A stretch of 64,000 nucleotides of DNA from DAITPV01 sp050692555 (GTDB lineage: Bacteria; Actinomycetota; UBA4738; CALAEC01): the NCBI GenBank assembly GCA_050692555.1, contig JBOGVS010000005.1, positions 59,077-123,076 of the forward strand. Direction: 5' to 3'. Each line of letters begins with the position of its first letter. Position 1 is the first letter of the stretch. Under the pieces are notes generated by a model. It saw only the letters and a list, made by a program, of their open reading frames with translations. It did not search any database and was not told the DNA's origin. This document shows positions 8,155 to 17,083 of this stretch, one piece after another. A program made the position numbers and the translations under genes.

Positions 8155-9278
8155 CAGTCGGGCTCCGCGAGGGAACCGGCCGCCTCCGCGGCGGTCTCCT
8201 CGAGCAGCTCTGCGGCACGCTCCATGGCGGCCCGCAGCCCGGCCCGGGCGGCCAGCGAGTATACGAGTTCGGCCGGCGGCGTCACTCCTTCCTCGATCTG
8301 CCCGGCCACCACCACGGTCCGGCACCCGGCCTCCCGGGCCAGGCGAAGGACCCCGGAGGGGGCCTTCCCCCGCTCGGTCTGCCGGTCGTATCGGCCCTCC
8401 CCGGTGATGGCCACGTCGGCGACCCCCAGCCGCCGGGGCAGGCCGACCGCGTCGGCCACCAGGTCGAAGCCGGGCCGGAGCCGGGCACCGAGGAACGCCG
8501 CCAGGCCCGCCGGGAGGCCACCCGCTCCCCCGGCGCCCGGGAGCTCGCGAACGTCGAGCCCCACGTCCCGATGGACCACGAACGCGAAATGAGCCAGGGC
8601 CTCGTCGAGGAGGACCACCTCATCGGGCGAGGCCCCCTTCTGGGGACCGTAGGTTCTCGCCGCCCCATGTGGCCCCAGCAGGGGGTTGTCGACGTCGCAG
8701 GCCACCACCACCTCCGGGTCCTGGAGGCGCCGATCGATCCCCGAGCCGTCGATCAAGGACAGCCGGCGGAGCTCGGCCCCTCCCGGTTCGAGCTCCAGCC
8801 CCCGGTCGTCGAGGAGCCGAACCCCGATCGCCTGCGCCATCCCGGCGCCGGCGTCGGTGGTGGCGCTCCCTCCGATCCCCACCAGGATCCGGCGGGGGCG
8901 GTGCCTGGCGGCGGCCAGCAGGAGCTCACCGGTTCCCCTACTCGTTGCCCGGAGCGGGTCGCGCCGTCCCTCCGACACCAGGGAGAGCCCCGAGGCCTCG
9001 GCCATCTCCACGATGGCCGTGAGCCCTCGATCCGTCTCCGCCAGCCCGAAGTCCGCGTCCACGGGGTCTCCCAGGGGGCCGGTGACCCGGACGCGCTCCG
9101 ATCGTCCACCCAGGGCGACCAGGAGCGTGGCCAGCGTTCCCTTTCCACCATCGGCCACGGGGACCTCTGCCACCTCGGCCCGAGGGTCGGCTCGCCGCCA
9201 TCCCGCCGCCAGGGCCCGGGCCACCTGTGGGGCGGTCAGCGTTCCCTCGAACTTGTCCGGGGCGACCACGACGCGCAT
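8154..9278 (-). CDS. Glycerate kinase (GlxK/GarK type, glycerate 2-kinase)
   Basis: A 374-residue type I glycerate kinase phosphorylating glycerate with ATP. Visible signatures are the N-terminal VVAPDKFEGTLTA, VADGGKGT, GIGGSATTDAGAGM, ACDVDNPLLG followed by YGPQKGA, and ITGEGRYDRQTERGK. Length is as expected. The start at ATG 9278 lies 19 nt from the divergent mycothiol-family gene, so the two share a very short promoter region. The frame stays open to 9680 but the extra part overlaps the divergent gene. It would feed glycerate into lower glycolysis. Confidence 0.9.
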   Translation of the reverse strand: MRVVVAPDKFEGTLTAPQVARALAAGWRRADPRAEVAEVPVADGGKGTLATLLVALGGRSERVRVTGPLGDPVDADFGLAETDRGLTAIVEMAEASGLSLVSEGRRDPLRATSRGTGELLLAAARHRPRRILVGIGGSATTDAGAGMAQAIGVRLLDDRGLELEPGGAELRRLSLIDGSGIDRRLQDPEVVVACDVDNPLLGPHGAARTYGPQKGASPDEVVLLDEALAHFAFVVHRDVGLDVRELPGAGGAGGLPAGLAAFLGARLRPGFDLVADAVGLPRRLGVADVAITGEGRYDRQTERGKAPSGVLRLAREAGCRTVVVAGQIEEGVTPPAELVYSLAARAGLRAAMERAAELLEETAAEAAGSLAEPD

Positions 9279-9297
9279 GCCGCTATGATGCTTCGCC

Positions 9298-10125
9298 GTG
9301 GACCTAGACCGGGAACGGCTCCTGGGCATCGGCCGGTTCGAACGCGAGGCCCTGGGCCGAACCGTGCAGTACACACCGCCCCAGCTCTGGGAAGCCGAGA
9401 GCCCCTGCGAAGGATGGCGGGTCAAGGACGTCCTGGCCCACCTGGCTGCCGCCGAGGTCGCGGCCGCGGCCATCGCCGGTGACGAAGCCCCCGCGGAGGT
9501 CGAGGAGTACCGGAAGGGCCTGGAGGCCGGACGTCCGTTCGTCGTCGACGAGTGGAACAGGTGGACGGTCGAACGACGTCGGGACGCCGACCCGGTGTCG
9601 TTGGCTCTGGAATGGGGACGAGCCGCGGATCTCCTCCTCACTCGCGCCGCAGCGGCCGGTGCGGAGGACTGGGCCAACAAGGAGGTCCCCTGGGTCGCCG
9701 GCGATCTCCGGCTGCGCTACCTGGTCCAGACCCGGATGGCCGAGTGGTGGGTCCACGGGGAGGACATCAGGGAGGGCGGCCACCTGCCTCCCCGACGTGA
9801 GCACTGGGCCATCTACGTGGTGAACGACTTGGCCATCCGGCTGATCCCCTATTCCCTGTCGATCGCAGGCCGGGACATCAAAGGCAAGAGCGTGGAGATC
9901 GAGCTCCACGGAGTCGGGGAAGGCGTGTGGCGCCGGAGCACCGACCCCTCGGACGAGCCCGCGGGGAAGCCCGACGCGTACATCACCGGCGACGGCTACG
10001 CCTTCGCCTCGGTGGCCGGGGGGCGAGCGGATGTCGACGTGTGCCTGTACGAGGGTCTCCTCAACACCGGCGGCGAGGTCGATGTGGCGGAGCCCGTGCT
10101 CCAGACCCTCCGCTCGTTCCCCTGA
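9298..10125 (+). CDS. Maleylpyruvate isomerase N-terminal / mycothiol-dependent DinB-fold protein
   Basis: A 275-residue protein of the actinobacterial TIGR03083-like family. Three metal ligands match mycothiol-dependent maleylpyruvate isomerase in spacing: His48 (VLAHLAA), Glu149 and His153 (MAEWWVHGEDIR). The C-terminal half resembles the SCP2-like part of these proteins (PDAYITGDGYAFASVAGG). Substrate unknown; many family members are uncharacterised mycothiol-linked transferases. It starts at GTG 9298, between which and the glycerate kinase only 19 nt remain. Presence of the family supports an actinobacterial host. Confidence 0.8.
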   Translation: MDLDRERLLGIGRFEREALGRTVQYTPPQLWEAESPCEGWRVKDVLAHLAAAEVAAAAIAGDEAPAEVEEYRKGLEAGRPFVVDEWNRWTVERRRDADPVSLALEWGRAADLLLTRAAAAGAEDWANKEVPWVAGDLRLRYLVQTRMAEWWVHGEDIREGGHLPPRREHWAIYVVNDLAIRLIPYSLSIAGRDIKGKSVEIELHGVGEGVWRRSTDPSDEPAGKPDAYITGDGYAFASVAGGRADVDVCLYEGLLNTGGEVDVAEPVLQTLRSFP

Positions 10126-10126
10126 A

Positions 10127-10148
10127 GACGCCAGGGAAAAACGGCGTC
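10127..10148 (+). terminator. Hairpin after the mycothiol-family gene
   Basis: A perfect six-base stem (GACGCC and GGCGTC) around a ten-base A-rich loop, starting two bases after the stop codon at 10125. There is no T tract, so it is at best a Rho-assisted or weak terminator. It separates the gene from the promoter at 10165. Confidence 0.4.
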
Positions 10149-10164
10149 CCCAATCCGGCTCGGT

Positions 10165-10193
10165 TTGACACCATCGGAACCCGTGGCTAACTT
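10165..10193 (+). promoter_or_regulatory. Sigma-70-type promoter of the beta-helix/RTX gene
   Basis: TTGACA at 10165-10170, a 17-base spacer, and TAACTT at 10188-10193, 30 bases ahead of the ATG at 10223. An AAGGAG ribosome binding site lies at about 10213-10218. This is one of the best housekeeping-type promoters visible in the window and suggests the exoprotein gene is strongly and independently transcribed. Confidence 0.65.
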
Positions 10194-10222
10194 GAGCCAC
10201 GAGCCTCGAGAGAAGGAGCCTC

Positions 10223-12220
10223 ATGGCCGCTCACGCCCTGACCCGTCGCCCTCTGACCACGACCACCCTGGCGCTCGGCGCGTTTCTGGCCGCCTTTGCC
10301 GTGTGGACTGCCCCGCCGGCTCAGGCCGCCACGTTCATCGTCACCCGGTTCGACGACCCCTCCCAGCGGGTGCCTCCCCGGGGACTGCTCCCTCCGGGAG
10401 GCGGTCATCGACGCCAACGCCCTGGCGGGATCGGACACCATCGTGCTCGGCGCGGGAACCTACACGCTGTCGATCCCCGGGACGGGTGAGGACGCCGCCG
10501 CCGACGGTGACCTGGACGTCACCGATCCCCTGGTGATCCGGGGAACGGGCTCCGGGAACACCTTCATCGACGGTGGGGGCGCGACCACGAACGAGCGGGC
10601 CTTCCACGTGTTGAGCTCCCTGGACATCTCCATGGTGACCATCCAGAACTCGGTGAGCCCCACGGGCTTCGCCGGCATCTACGGCCAGGGTGCCGCCTCC
10701 AGCCTGACCATCACCGACGCCGTGGTCAGCGGCCACACGAACACCGCCTCCACCGGCGGCGACTACGGCAGTGGGATCAACAGCGAGGGGACCCTGACCC
10801 TGACCAACGTCATCTCCCGGAACAACTCATCGCCGATGTTTTGCTGCAGCGGGATCTTCCACTTTCCGGCGGCCACGACCGGCCCGTTCACGGCCCGGAA
10901 CGTGACCTCGGTGGACAACACCGATCTGAACTGTTGCAGCGGGATGTACGTGGACACCGACGACCCGGTCGTCATCGAGAACGTCAACGTGAGCCGGAAC
11001 ATCTCCGCGGATAGCTGCTGCACGGGGATCTACCTGGACGGACCAGGGACCGCCACGATCAGGAACGCCACGGTCGCCGACAACCAGGCCCAGGGTACCT
11101 GCTGCGCGGGCATCTACAACGGTGAAGCGGACCTCACGCTGGAGAACGTCACGGTCAGCGGGAACGTGACAATCGACTGCTGCGCGGGCATCACACACGA
11201 TACGACCGGGATGACCCTCACGGCCAACAACCTCACCGTGACGGGGAACCGGGCCAACACCGACAACACGGGTAGCGAGAACGGCGCGGGGATCTCGAAC
11301 TTCGACGGGACCGTTCTGCTCAGGAACTCGATCTCTTCCGGGAACACGATCGGAGCCCCGGGAGTGGGTCCCGACTGTTTCGGCCCCATCACCTCCCAGG
11401 GCCACAACCTGATCGGCACCACCGCGGACTGCACCTTCACCACCACCACTGGCGACATCATCGGGCAGGACCCCAGGCTGGGGCCCCTTGCAGATAACGG
11501 AGGGCTGGCCGGTCAGACCCACGCCCTCCTTGCGGGCTCCCCGGCCATCGATGCGGGCGACCCGGCGATCCCCGGCTCGGGGGGGACCGCCTGCGCGGCC
11601 ACCGACCAGCGGGGCCTGGCCCGGAACTGCGACATCGGAGCCTACGAGCTGGTGATGTGCGCCACCGTGCCGGTGAACCGGATCGGGACCGCCGGAGACA
11701 ACACCCTCACAGGCACCGACGGCCCCGACGGGTTCCTGGCCGGAGACGGGAACGACACCGCCACCGGGCTGGGAGGGGACGACGCCTTCTGCATGGAGGG
11801 AGGGGACGACAACGCCTCCGGCGGAGGGGGCAACGACCTGATCCTCGGCGCTGCGGGCAACGACACCTCCGACGGGGGTGACGGGGACGACCTGATCCAG
11901 GGCGGGGACGGGGACGACACCGGCACCGGCGGAGCGGGGAACGACCAGATCCTCGGGGAGGCCGGCAACGACATCGGGGACGGCGGGGAGGGCAACGACA
12001 CCTTCCTGGGCGGCGACGGCAACGACCTGGGCAAGGGCGGGGCCGGCAAGGACCTCCTCAAGGGGCAGAAGGGCAAGGACCGCCTCAACGGAGGCAAGGG
12101 CAAGGACCGCCTGGTGGGAGGCGGGGGCAAGGACCGCCTGAACTGCGGCGGGGGGAGGACGTCGGGAAGGGCGGTCCGGGCAAGGACAAGTCCCGGAAGT
12201 GCGAGAAGGGGAAAGCCTAG
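10223..12220 (+). CDS. Secreted right-handed beta-helix protein with RTX tail (two frameshifts)
   Basis: About 665 residues if two single-base shifts are corrected. A signal peptide (MAAHALTRRP ... PAQA) and ATFIVTRFDDP are read in the frame of 10223; around 10360-10376 the frame moves by one base to CLPGDCSLREAVIDANALAG, the common start of choice-of-anchor/CSLREA beta-helix exoproteins. Right-handed beta-helix repeats follow, including five CC(S/T/A)G(I/M) motifs, then about 150 residues of RTX-like repeats. At the G6 run 12150-12155 the frame must move back for the natural C-terminus (EDVGKGG ... KCEKGKA) and the TAG at 12218. Both shifts together restore an intact protein. Probably a calcium-binding surface or matrix protein. 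Confidence 0.72.
10842..11183 (+). repeat. Five di-cysteine repeats (CCxG motifs) in the beta-helix protein
   Basis: Codon pairs for Cys-Cys occur at 10842, 10932, 11016, 11100 and 11178, each followed by Ser/Thr/Ala-Gly-Ile/Met. Spacings are 90, 84, 84 and 78 bases (30, 28, 28, 26 residues), about one beta-helix turn of this protein. The motifs alternate with N-rich VTVSGN/NVNVSRN strands. They would stack as a ladder along one face of the helix. Confidence 0.8.
11691..12210 (+). repeat. RTX-like GGxGxD repeats, changing to Lys-rich GKDRL form
   Basis: Tandem nonapeptide-type repeats: first acidic GGDGNDxxxG/GGEGNDTFLG units, then toward the C-terminus GKDLLKG, GKDRLNGG and GKDRLVGG units in which the variable residue is Lys, ending in a Cys-containing cap (LNCGGG ... 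RKCEKGKA). The acidic part has the calcium-binding consensus; the basic part may not bind calcium the same way. Confidence 0.8.
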
Positions 12221-12879
12221 CGTCGTCCTGGTCGGGCCGGCCGCTCCAGCCGCACCATCCCCGCCACCGGGATCAGCTCGCGCTGGGCCGGGGTGGTCTC
12301 CCGGGTCTCCATGACGTGAAAGCCCAGCTTCTCGTAGAGGTCCCGGGCCGGCTCGTCGATGGCGGTGTCCAGGGCCACCCCCAGCCCCAGTCGATCCGCC
12401 CCGGCGATGACCCGCTCCATCAGGGCCGTGGCGATGCCCTGCCGCCGGTGCGGCTCCGCGACGGCAAGGATGCTCACGTACAGGAACCCGCGCTCCACGG
12501 AAGGCCGGAGCCGGTCCATTACGCGGGCTCGTCGGGCCAGCCCCGGCGCGTGCCGCGCTCCGGCAACCCGGGCGAACACCACCCCGGTGCCCAGCTTCAG
12601 CGAGCTGAACATCCGGCCGGGAAAGGCAGTGACGATGCCGGCGATCTCACCTTCGGTTTCGGCCACCATGCCGAACCGGTGGGCCAGCTCGGTGCGCTCC
12701 GCCGAGTACGCGGCATCGACGGCCCGGAGTGCCATCCGCCGGTCGTGGAGCACATCCTCGACGCTGGGGATGGCCGCCAGGATGATCGGAGCCACCCCGG
12801 GAGCGATGCGCAATGTCGCTCGCCGGAGGGCCGGATCCGGCCGTTCAGGAAGCGGCGCCGCCCGCGTTCGCCAGGGCAT
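12217..12879 (-). CDS. GNAT family N-acetyltransferase
   Basis: A 220-residue GNAT-fold protein. Motif A for acetyl-CoA binding is clear (ILAVAEPHRRQGIATALM), followed by the C-terminal DEPARDLYEKLGFHVMET segment common to the fold. The acceptor substrate is unknown. It is the last gene of the suf-strand cluster and overlaps the end of sufU by 35 nt, so it may be co-transcribed; a later start is possible. Its stop codon shares a CTAG with the convergent beta-helix/RTX gene. Confidence 0.75.
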   Translation of the reverse strand: MPWRTRAAPLPERPDPALRRATLRIAPGVAPIILAAIPSVEDVLHDRRMALRAVDAAYSAERTELAHRFGMVAETEGEIAGIVTAFPGRMFSSLKLGTGVVFARVAGARHAPGLARRARVMDRLRPSVERGFLYVSILAVAEPHRRQGIATALMERVIAGADRLGLGVALDTAIDEPARDLYEKLGFHVMETRETTPAQRELIPVAGMVRLERPARPGRR

Positions 12880-13282
12880 CCTGGAGTACGTCCCAGCCCA
12901 GCACCGCGCATTTGATGCGGACCGGGTACTTGACCACGCCCTTGAGGGCCATCAGGTCGCCGAACGTGTCCTCGTTCGGCTCGGCCTTGCCTTCCATCAT
13001 GCCGCGGAAATCACGGGCCAGAGCCTCGGCCTCCGCCGTCTCCTTGCCCCGCACGGACTCGGTGAGCATGGACGCGGATGCCTGGGAGATCGAGCAGCCC
13101 TGGCCCTCGAAGGTGATCTCGGCGAGCGTGCCGGCGTTCAGGCGGGCATGGATGGTGATCTCGTCGCCGCACAGCGGGTTGTTTCCGTGTTCCGACACCG
13201 TGGCGTCGGGGAGGTCGCGCTTGTTCCGAGGGTTCTTGTAGTGATCCAGGATGACCTCCTTGTAGAGGTCGTCGATGGACAC
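12845..13282 (-). CDS. sufU: Fe-S cluster assembly protein SufU
   Basis: A 145-residue SufU-type scaffold/sulfur-relay protein. The three conserved Cys lie in NPLCGDE, GQGCSIS and RIKCAVL, and the insert between the second and third Cys that distinguishes SufU from IscU is present. In characterised systems SufU is a zinc protein that accepts sulfur from SufS. The start is a GTG at 13282, overlapping the sufS stop by one base (TAGTG). Confidence 0.93.
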   Translation of the reverse strand: MSIDDLYKEVILDHYKNPRNKRDLPDATVSEHGNNPLCGDEITIHARLNAGTLAEITFEGQGCSISQASASMLTESVRGKETAEAEALARDFRGMMEGKAEPNEDTFGDLMALKGVVKYPVRIKCAVLGWDVLQDALANAGGAAS

Positions 13283-14526
13283 TACGCGAACACCTTCTCG
13301 GCGGCCTTCAGTCCATCCACCAGCGCATCGACCTCTTCGGGGACCGAGTACACGTGGAATGAGGCCCGCACGGTGGCTGGGACGCCCAAACGCCGCATCA
13401 AGATCTGGGCGCAGTGGTGGCTGGCCCGTACCGCCACCCCCTGCGATCCGAGCACCTGGGCCAGGTCGTGGGGATGGATGTCCTTGTACCAGAACGAGAT
13501 CGTCCCGCCCCTCTTGTCCGGGTCCATCGGGCCGTGGATGGTGGCGCCGACCTCCTTGAGACGTTCCAGCGCGTACGTCGTGAGCTCGCGCTCGTGCTCG
13601 CGGACGTTCTTCATGCCGAGGTCGGCCAGGTAGTCCACGGCCGCTCCGAGCCCCACGGATTGAGCGATGTTCATCGTCCCCGCCTCGAACCTCAGCGGCG
13701 GTTCCTTGTACGTCGAGTGGTCCGGATGGACCTCCACGATCATCTCGCCACCACCGAGGAACGGATCCATGGCCTCCAAGATGTCCAGGCGACCGTACAG
13801 GCCGCCCGACGCCGTGGGGCCCAGCATCTTGTGTCCCGAGATCGTCAGGAAGTCGATGTCCAGCTCCGACACATCGACCGGGTTGTGGGACACGAACTGC
13901 GCGCCGTCCACGACGACCACCGCTCCGGCATCATGTGCCAGCTCGGCGATGTCCCGCAGCGGCGGCAGCGTCCCCAGGACGTTGGACTGTCCGGTCACCG
14001 CCACCACCTTGGTGCGTCCGGAAATGGCCTTGTGGAAGGCGTCCAGCTCCACGAGACCCTGGTCGGTGATCGGCACGTATCGGAGGACGGCGCCGGTGTC
14101 CCGGGCCGCGAGCTGCCAGGGAACGATGTTGGAGTGATGCTCCATCTCGGTGAGGACGATCTCGTCGCCCTCCCGGAGGAACTTCCGGCCCCAGCCGTGG
14201 GCCACCAGGTTGATCGACTCGGTGGTCCCCCGGTTGAACACCACACATCGCGGATCGGGAGCCCCGATGTGCGCGGCCACCTTCTCTCGTGCCGTCTCGT
14301 ACAAGGCGGTGGCTTCCTCCCCGAGCTCGTACACCGCCCGGTGGATGTTCGCGTTGTGGCGCTCGTAGAAGGCGGTGAGGGCCTCGATCACCTGCCGGGG
14401 CTTCTGGGAGGTGTTGGCGCTGTCCAGGTAGACGAGCGGCTTCCCCGACATCGTGCGGGACAGGATGGGGAAGTCCTGGCGTAGCTTCACGGGATCCAAT
14501 GCGACAGTCTCCTCGACTCTGGCCAT
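13282..14526 (-). CDS. sufS: Cysteine desulfurase SufS
   Basis: A 414-residue PLP enzyme removing sulfur from cysteine to give alanine and a bound persulfide. The PLP lysine is in TISGHKMLGP, the catalytic Cys in ASHHCAQILM, and the N-terminal YLDSANTSQKP and TEMEHHSN motifs are intact. It is group II (SufS-type) by the short loop around the catalytic Cys. It follows sufC by about 10 nt and precedes sufU, its expected sulfur acceptor. Confidence 0.95.
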   Translation of the reverse strand: MARVEETVALDPVKLRQDFPILSRTMSGKPLVYLDSANTSQKPRQVIEALTAFYERHNANIHRAVYELGEEATALYETAREKVAAHIGAPDPRCVVFNRGTTESINLVAHGWGRKFLREGDEIVLTEMEHHSNIVPWQLAARDTGAVLRYVPITDQGLVELDAFHKAISGRTKVVAVTGQSNVLGTLPPLRDIAELAHDAGAVVVVDGAQFVSHNPVDVSELDIDFLTISGHKMLGPTASGGLYGRLDILEAMDPFLGGGEMIVEVHPDHSTYKEPPLRFEAGTMNIAQSVGLGAAVDYLADLGMKNVREHERELTTYALERLKEVGATIHGPMDPDKRGGTISFWYKDIHPHDLAQVLGSQGVAVRASHHCAQILMRRLGVPATVRASFHVYSVPEEVDALVDGLKAAEKVFA

Positions 14527-14536
14527 CGTACGCTCC

Positions 14537-15355
14537 CTATGTGGCGGCCCGCTCGGGCTCGGCGTGGTCGGTGTCGGTCTCGATTCCCAGCTCTTCTCGA
14601 AGCCCCTCGTAGCCCTTGTCCTCCAGCTCCTTGGCCAGCTCGGGGCCGCCCGACTTCACGATCCGGCCCCCCATCAGGACGTGGACCCGGCCGGGGGTCA
14701 CGTAGTCGAGGATCCGCTGGTAGTGGGTGATCAGCAGGATCCCCAGCTCGGGGCCGGCCAGCTGGTTGATCCCGCCCGCCACCGCCTTGAGGGCGTCGAT
14801 GTCCAGGCCGGAGTCGGTCTCGTCCAGGATGGCGATCTGCGGCTCCAGCACCGCCAGCTGGAGAGTCTCCATTCGCTTCTTCTCACCACCGGAGAAGCCC
14901 TGGTTGACGTAGCGGCGGACCATGTCGTCGTCCACTCCCACCAAGGCCATTTTCTCCTTGAGGATCTTCCGGAACGCCAGCGCGGAGATCTTCCGCTCGT
15001 CGTCCCCGGTGGGGTTCTTCACCGCGTTGTACGCCGACCGCAGGAAGTTCACCACGCTGACGCCGGGGACCTCGACCGGATACTGGAACGCCAGGAACAG
15101 CCCTCTGCGGGCTCGTTCATCGGGGGTCACGCCCAGGACCGGCTCGCCCCGGTACAGGACCTCTCCCCTGGTGACCCGGTAGCCGGGACGGCCCATCACC
15201 ACGCCGGCGAGCGTGGACTTTCCCGAGCCGTTGGGGCCCATCAGGGCGTGAATCTCACCCTGACCGACCGTGAGGTCCACTCCACGCAGGATCTCGTTGC
15301 CGTCCACCGCGACGTGCAGGTCGCGGATCTCCAGCGTCGCCTTGTCTTCAACCAT
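14537..15355 (-). CDS. sufC: Fe-S assembly ATPase SufC
   Basis: A 272-residue cytoplasmic ABC ATPase of the SufBCD complex. Walker A is GPNGSGKSTL, the signature is FSGGEKKRME (the SufC form), and Walker B leads to ILDETDSGLD. It energises cluster assembly on SufB-SufD. The start overlaps the upstream Rieske gene stop by 8 nt. A roughly 15-residue acidic tail (ETDTDHAEPE) extends beyond the conserved core. Confidence 0.95.
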   Translation of the reverse strand: MVEDKATLEIRDLHVAVDGNEILRGVDLTVGQGEIHALMGPNGSGKSTLAGVVMGRPGYRVTRGEVLYRGEPVLGVTPDERARRGLFLAFQYPVEVPGVSVVNFLRSAYNAVKNPTGDDERKISALAFRKILKEKMALVGVDDDMVRRYVNQGFSGGEKKRMETLQLAVLEPQIAILDETDSGLDIDALKAVAGGINQLAGPELGILLITHYQRILDYVTPGRVHVLMGGRIVKSGGPELAKELEDKGYEGLREELGIETDTDHAEPERAAT

Positions 15356-15668
15356 CGATCTCCACCTTCACCTCGTCGTCTTCGACTTTCACCGTATATG
15401 CGGGCACGGGGAGGGTGGCCGGGAGGCTCCGCGGTCTCCCGGTCTCCAGGTCGAACACCGACCCGTGCCGGGGGCACTCGATCGTCTCCATGTCCGGGTC
15501 CACCTCGCCCTCATGAAGGTACGCCTGGGCGTGAGAGCACACGTCCCCCACCGCCCGGAACCCTTCCTCGCCCAGGTTGACCACGGCGATCTCGTGGCCC
15601 TGGATCTCGAACCTCCGGGCCTCGCCTTCGGGGATCTGGTCAGTGCGGCATACGGTCACCAGGGCCAT
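15348..15668 (-). CDS. Rieske [2Fe-2S] ferredoxin in the suf cluster
   Basis: A 106-residue non-heme-oxygenase-type Rieske ferredoxin. Cluster ligands are Cys-x-His in DVCSHAQ and Cys-x2-His in IECPRHGSVF. It starts at ATG 15668, 2 nt after the sufD stop, and overlaps sufC by 8 nt, so it is an integral operon member. Such a Rieske protein between sufD and sufC is common in actinobacterial suf operons; it may supply electrons during assembly, but that role is an inference. Confidence 0.9.
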   Translation of the reverse strand: MALVTVCRTDQIPEGEARRFEIQGHEIAVVNLGEEGFRAVGDVCSHAQAYLHEGEVDPDMETIECPRHGSVFDLETGRPRSLPATLPVPAYTVKVEDDEVKVEIDG

Positions 15669-15670
15669 CC

Positions 15671-16987
15671 CTACGGCTTTCCCCGAAGCTCGTCTTCGAT
15701 GGACCGCTCCAGTCCGGCCCGGACCTCTTCCAGCCCCACCCGGTCCAGGACCTCCTGGAAGAACCCCCGGACGATGAGCCGCTCGCCCTCGTCGGCAGGG
15801 ATGCCCCGGGACTGGAGGTAGAACAGCACGTCCTCGTCCACCGGCCCCACGCTGGCGGCATGCGAGCATCGGACGTCGTTGTTCTCGATCTCCAGGTTGG
15901 GGATGGAGTCCGCCTTGGCCTGGTCCGAGAGCACCACGTTGCGGTTGGTCTGGAACGCGTCGGTCTTCTGGGCCCCCGGGCGCACCCGGATCAGTCCGGA
16001 GTACACCGCCCGGCTGGCGTCCTTCAGGGCGCCCTTGTACAGCAGGTCGCTGGTGCCATGCGGGGCCACGTGATCCTGCAGCGAGCGGTGATCGAAGTGC
16101 TGGGTGCCGTCGGTGAAGTACACCCCCAGCATCTCGCTGTGAGCCCCCGGCCCTTCGAGCACGGCCTCCACTTCGGTGCGGGAGAGAGAAGCCCCGAACG
16201 ACACCGCCAGGGAGCGAAGCTGCGCGTCCCGGGCCAGGCTGGCCCGCTGGACCGCCAGGTGGGTCATCCCGCTCCCCCAGTCCTGGAGGGAGACGTATCG
16301 GACCCGGGATCCCGGCCCGGCGAAGATCTCGGTGATCGCGTCGGACAGCGCGCCCTGGAGGTCCGGGGAGACCTGCCGGTCGATCAGCGTGACGTCGGCC
16401 AGCTCCTCAGCCACCACGATGGTGTGGGGAAACACCGCGGCGCCCTCGGCGTCCACGTACGTGAGCACCTGGAGCGGGAGCTCGAGGGTCACGCCGCGGG
16501 GAACGTACAGGAACGCTCCCCCGGTTCGGAACGCGGCATGGAGAGCGGTGAACTTGGTCCGATCGGCCGGGACCAGCGCGTGGAGCCGATCCTCGAGCAG
16601 CTCGGGATGCTCATCCAGGGCCCGGTCGATCCCGGTGAAGATCACTCCCCGCCCGGCGAGCTCGGGATCGAGGTGGACGGTGGCCGTATCCGAGTTGTGC
16701 TGGATCAGGAGGCCGGCCCGGTCCCCGATCTCCCCGGCCGCCTCCAGCAAGGACTCGTCCAGGTCGTCGAGGTTGCCCGCCGACCGTCCCGGAGCGTGAG
16801 GGAGGAACCCCTCCAGGTCGAGCGTGGACAGGTCCGTGTACCGCCATTCCTCGGTCTCTTGCGAGGGCACAGGGAGCGCGCCGAACGCCTCGAGCGCCCG
16901 GTTACGAAGCTCAGCGGCGAATGCCGGCTCCCCGGAGGGTTCCGGCAGGGCCGCCTGGGTGAATCGGGTCTCGGTCAGGGTCGCCAT
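15671..16987 (-). CDS. sufD: Fe-S assembly protein SufD
   Basis: A 438-residue SufBD-domain protein. The beta-helix core has YVPRGVTLELPLQV, and the C-terminus has the conserved ENNDVRCSHAASVGPVDEDVLFYLQSRGI pattern (Cys and His of the SufB-SufD interface). I use ATG 16987; the frame is open to a TTG at 17005. Neither has a strong ribosome binding site. It forms the scaffold complex with SufB and SufC. Its upstream neighbour sufB is about 740 nt away because a toxin-antitoxin pair sits between them. Confidence 0.93.
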   Translation of the reverse strand: MATLTETRFTQAALPEPSGEPAFAAELRNRALEAFGALPVPSQETEEWRYTDLSTLDLEGFLPHAPGRSAGNLDDLDESLLEAAGEIGDRAGLLIQHNSDTATVHLDPELAGRGVIFTGIDRALDEHPELLEDRLHALVPADRTKFTALHAAFRTGGAFLYVPRGVTLELPLQVLTYVDAEGAAVFPHTIVVAEELADVTLIDRQVSPDLQGALSDAITEIFAGPGSRVRYVSLQDWGSGMTHLAVQRASLARDAQLRSLAVSFGASLSRTEVEAVLEGPGAHSEMLGVYFTDGTQHFDHRSLQDHVAPHGTSDLLYKGALKDASRAVYSGLIRVRPGAQKTDAFQTNRNVVLSDQAKADSIPNLEIENNDVRCSHAASVGPVDEDVLFYLQSRGIPADEGERLIVRGFFQEVLDRVGLEEVRAGLERSIEDELRGKP

Positions 16988-17083
16988 GTCAGTCGGTGGG
17001 TTCAAACTCAGTGTATCGGCGGCAAACCCGACTGTCGAGGTAGGATTTAGCCATTGGATGCATCATATGGTAGGCTTCTCGCC

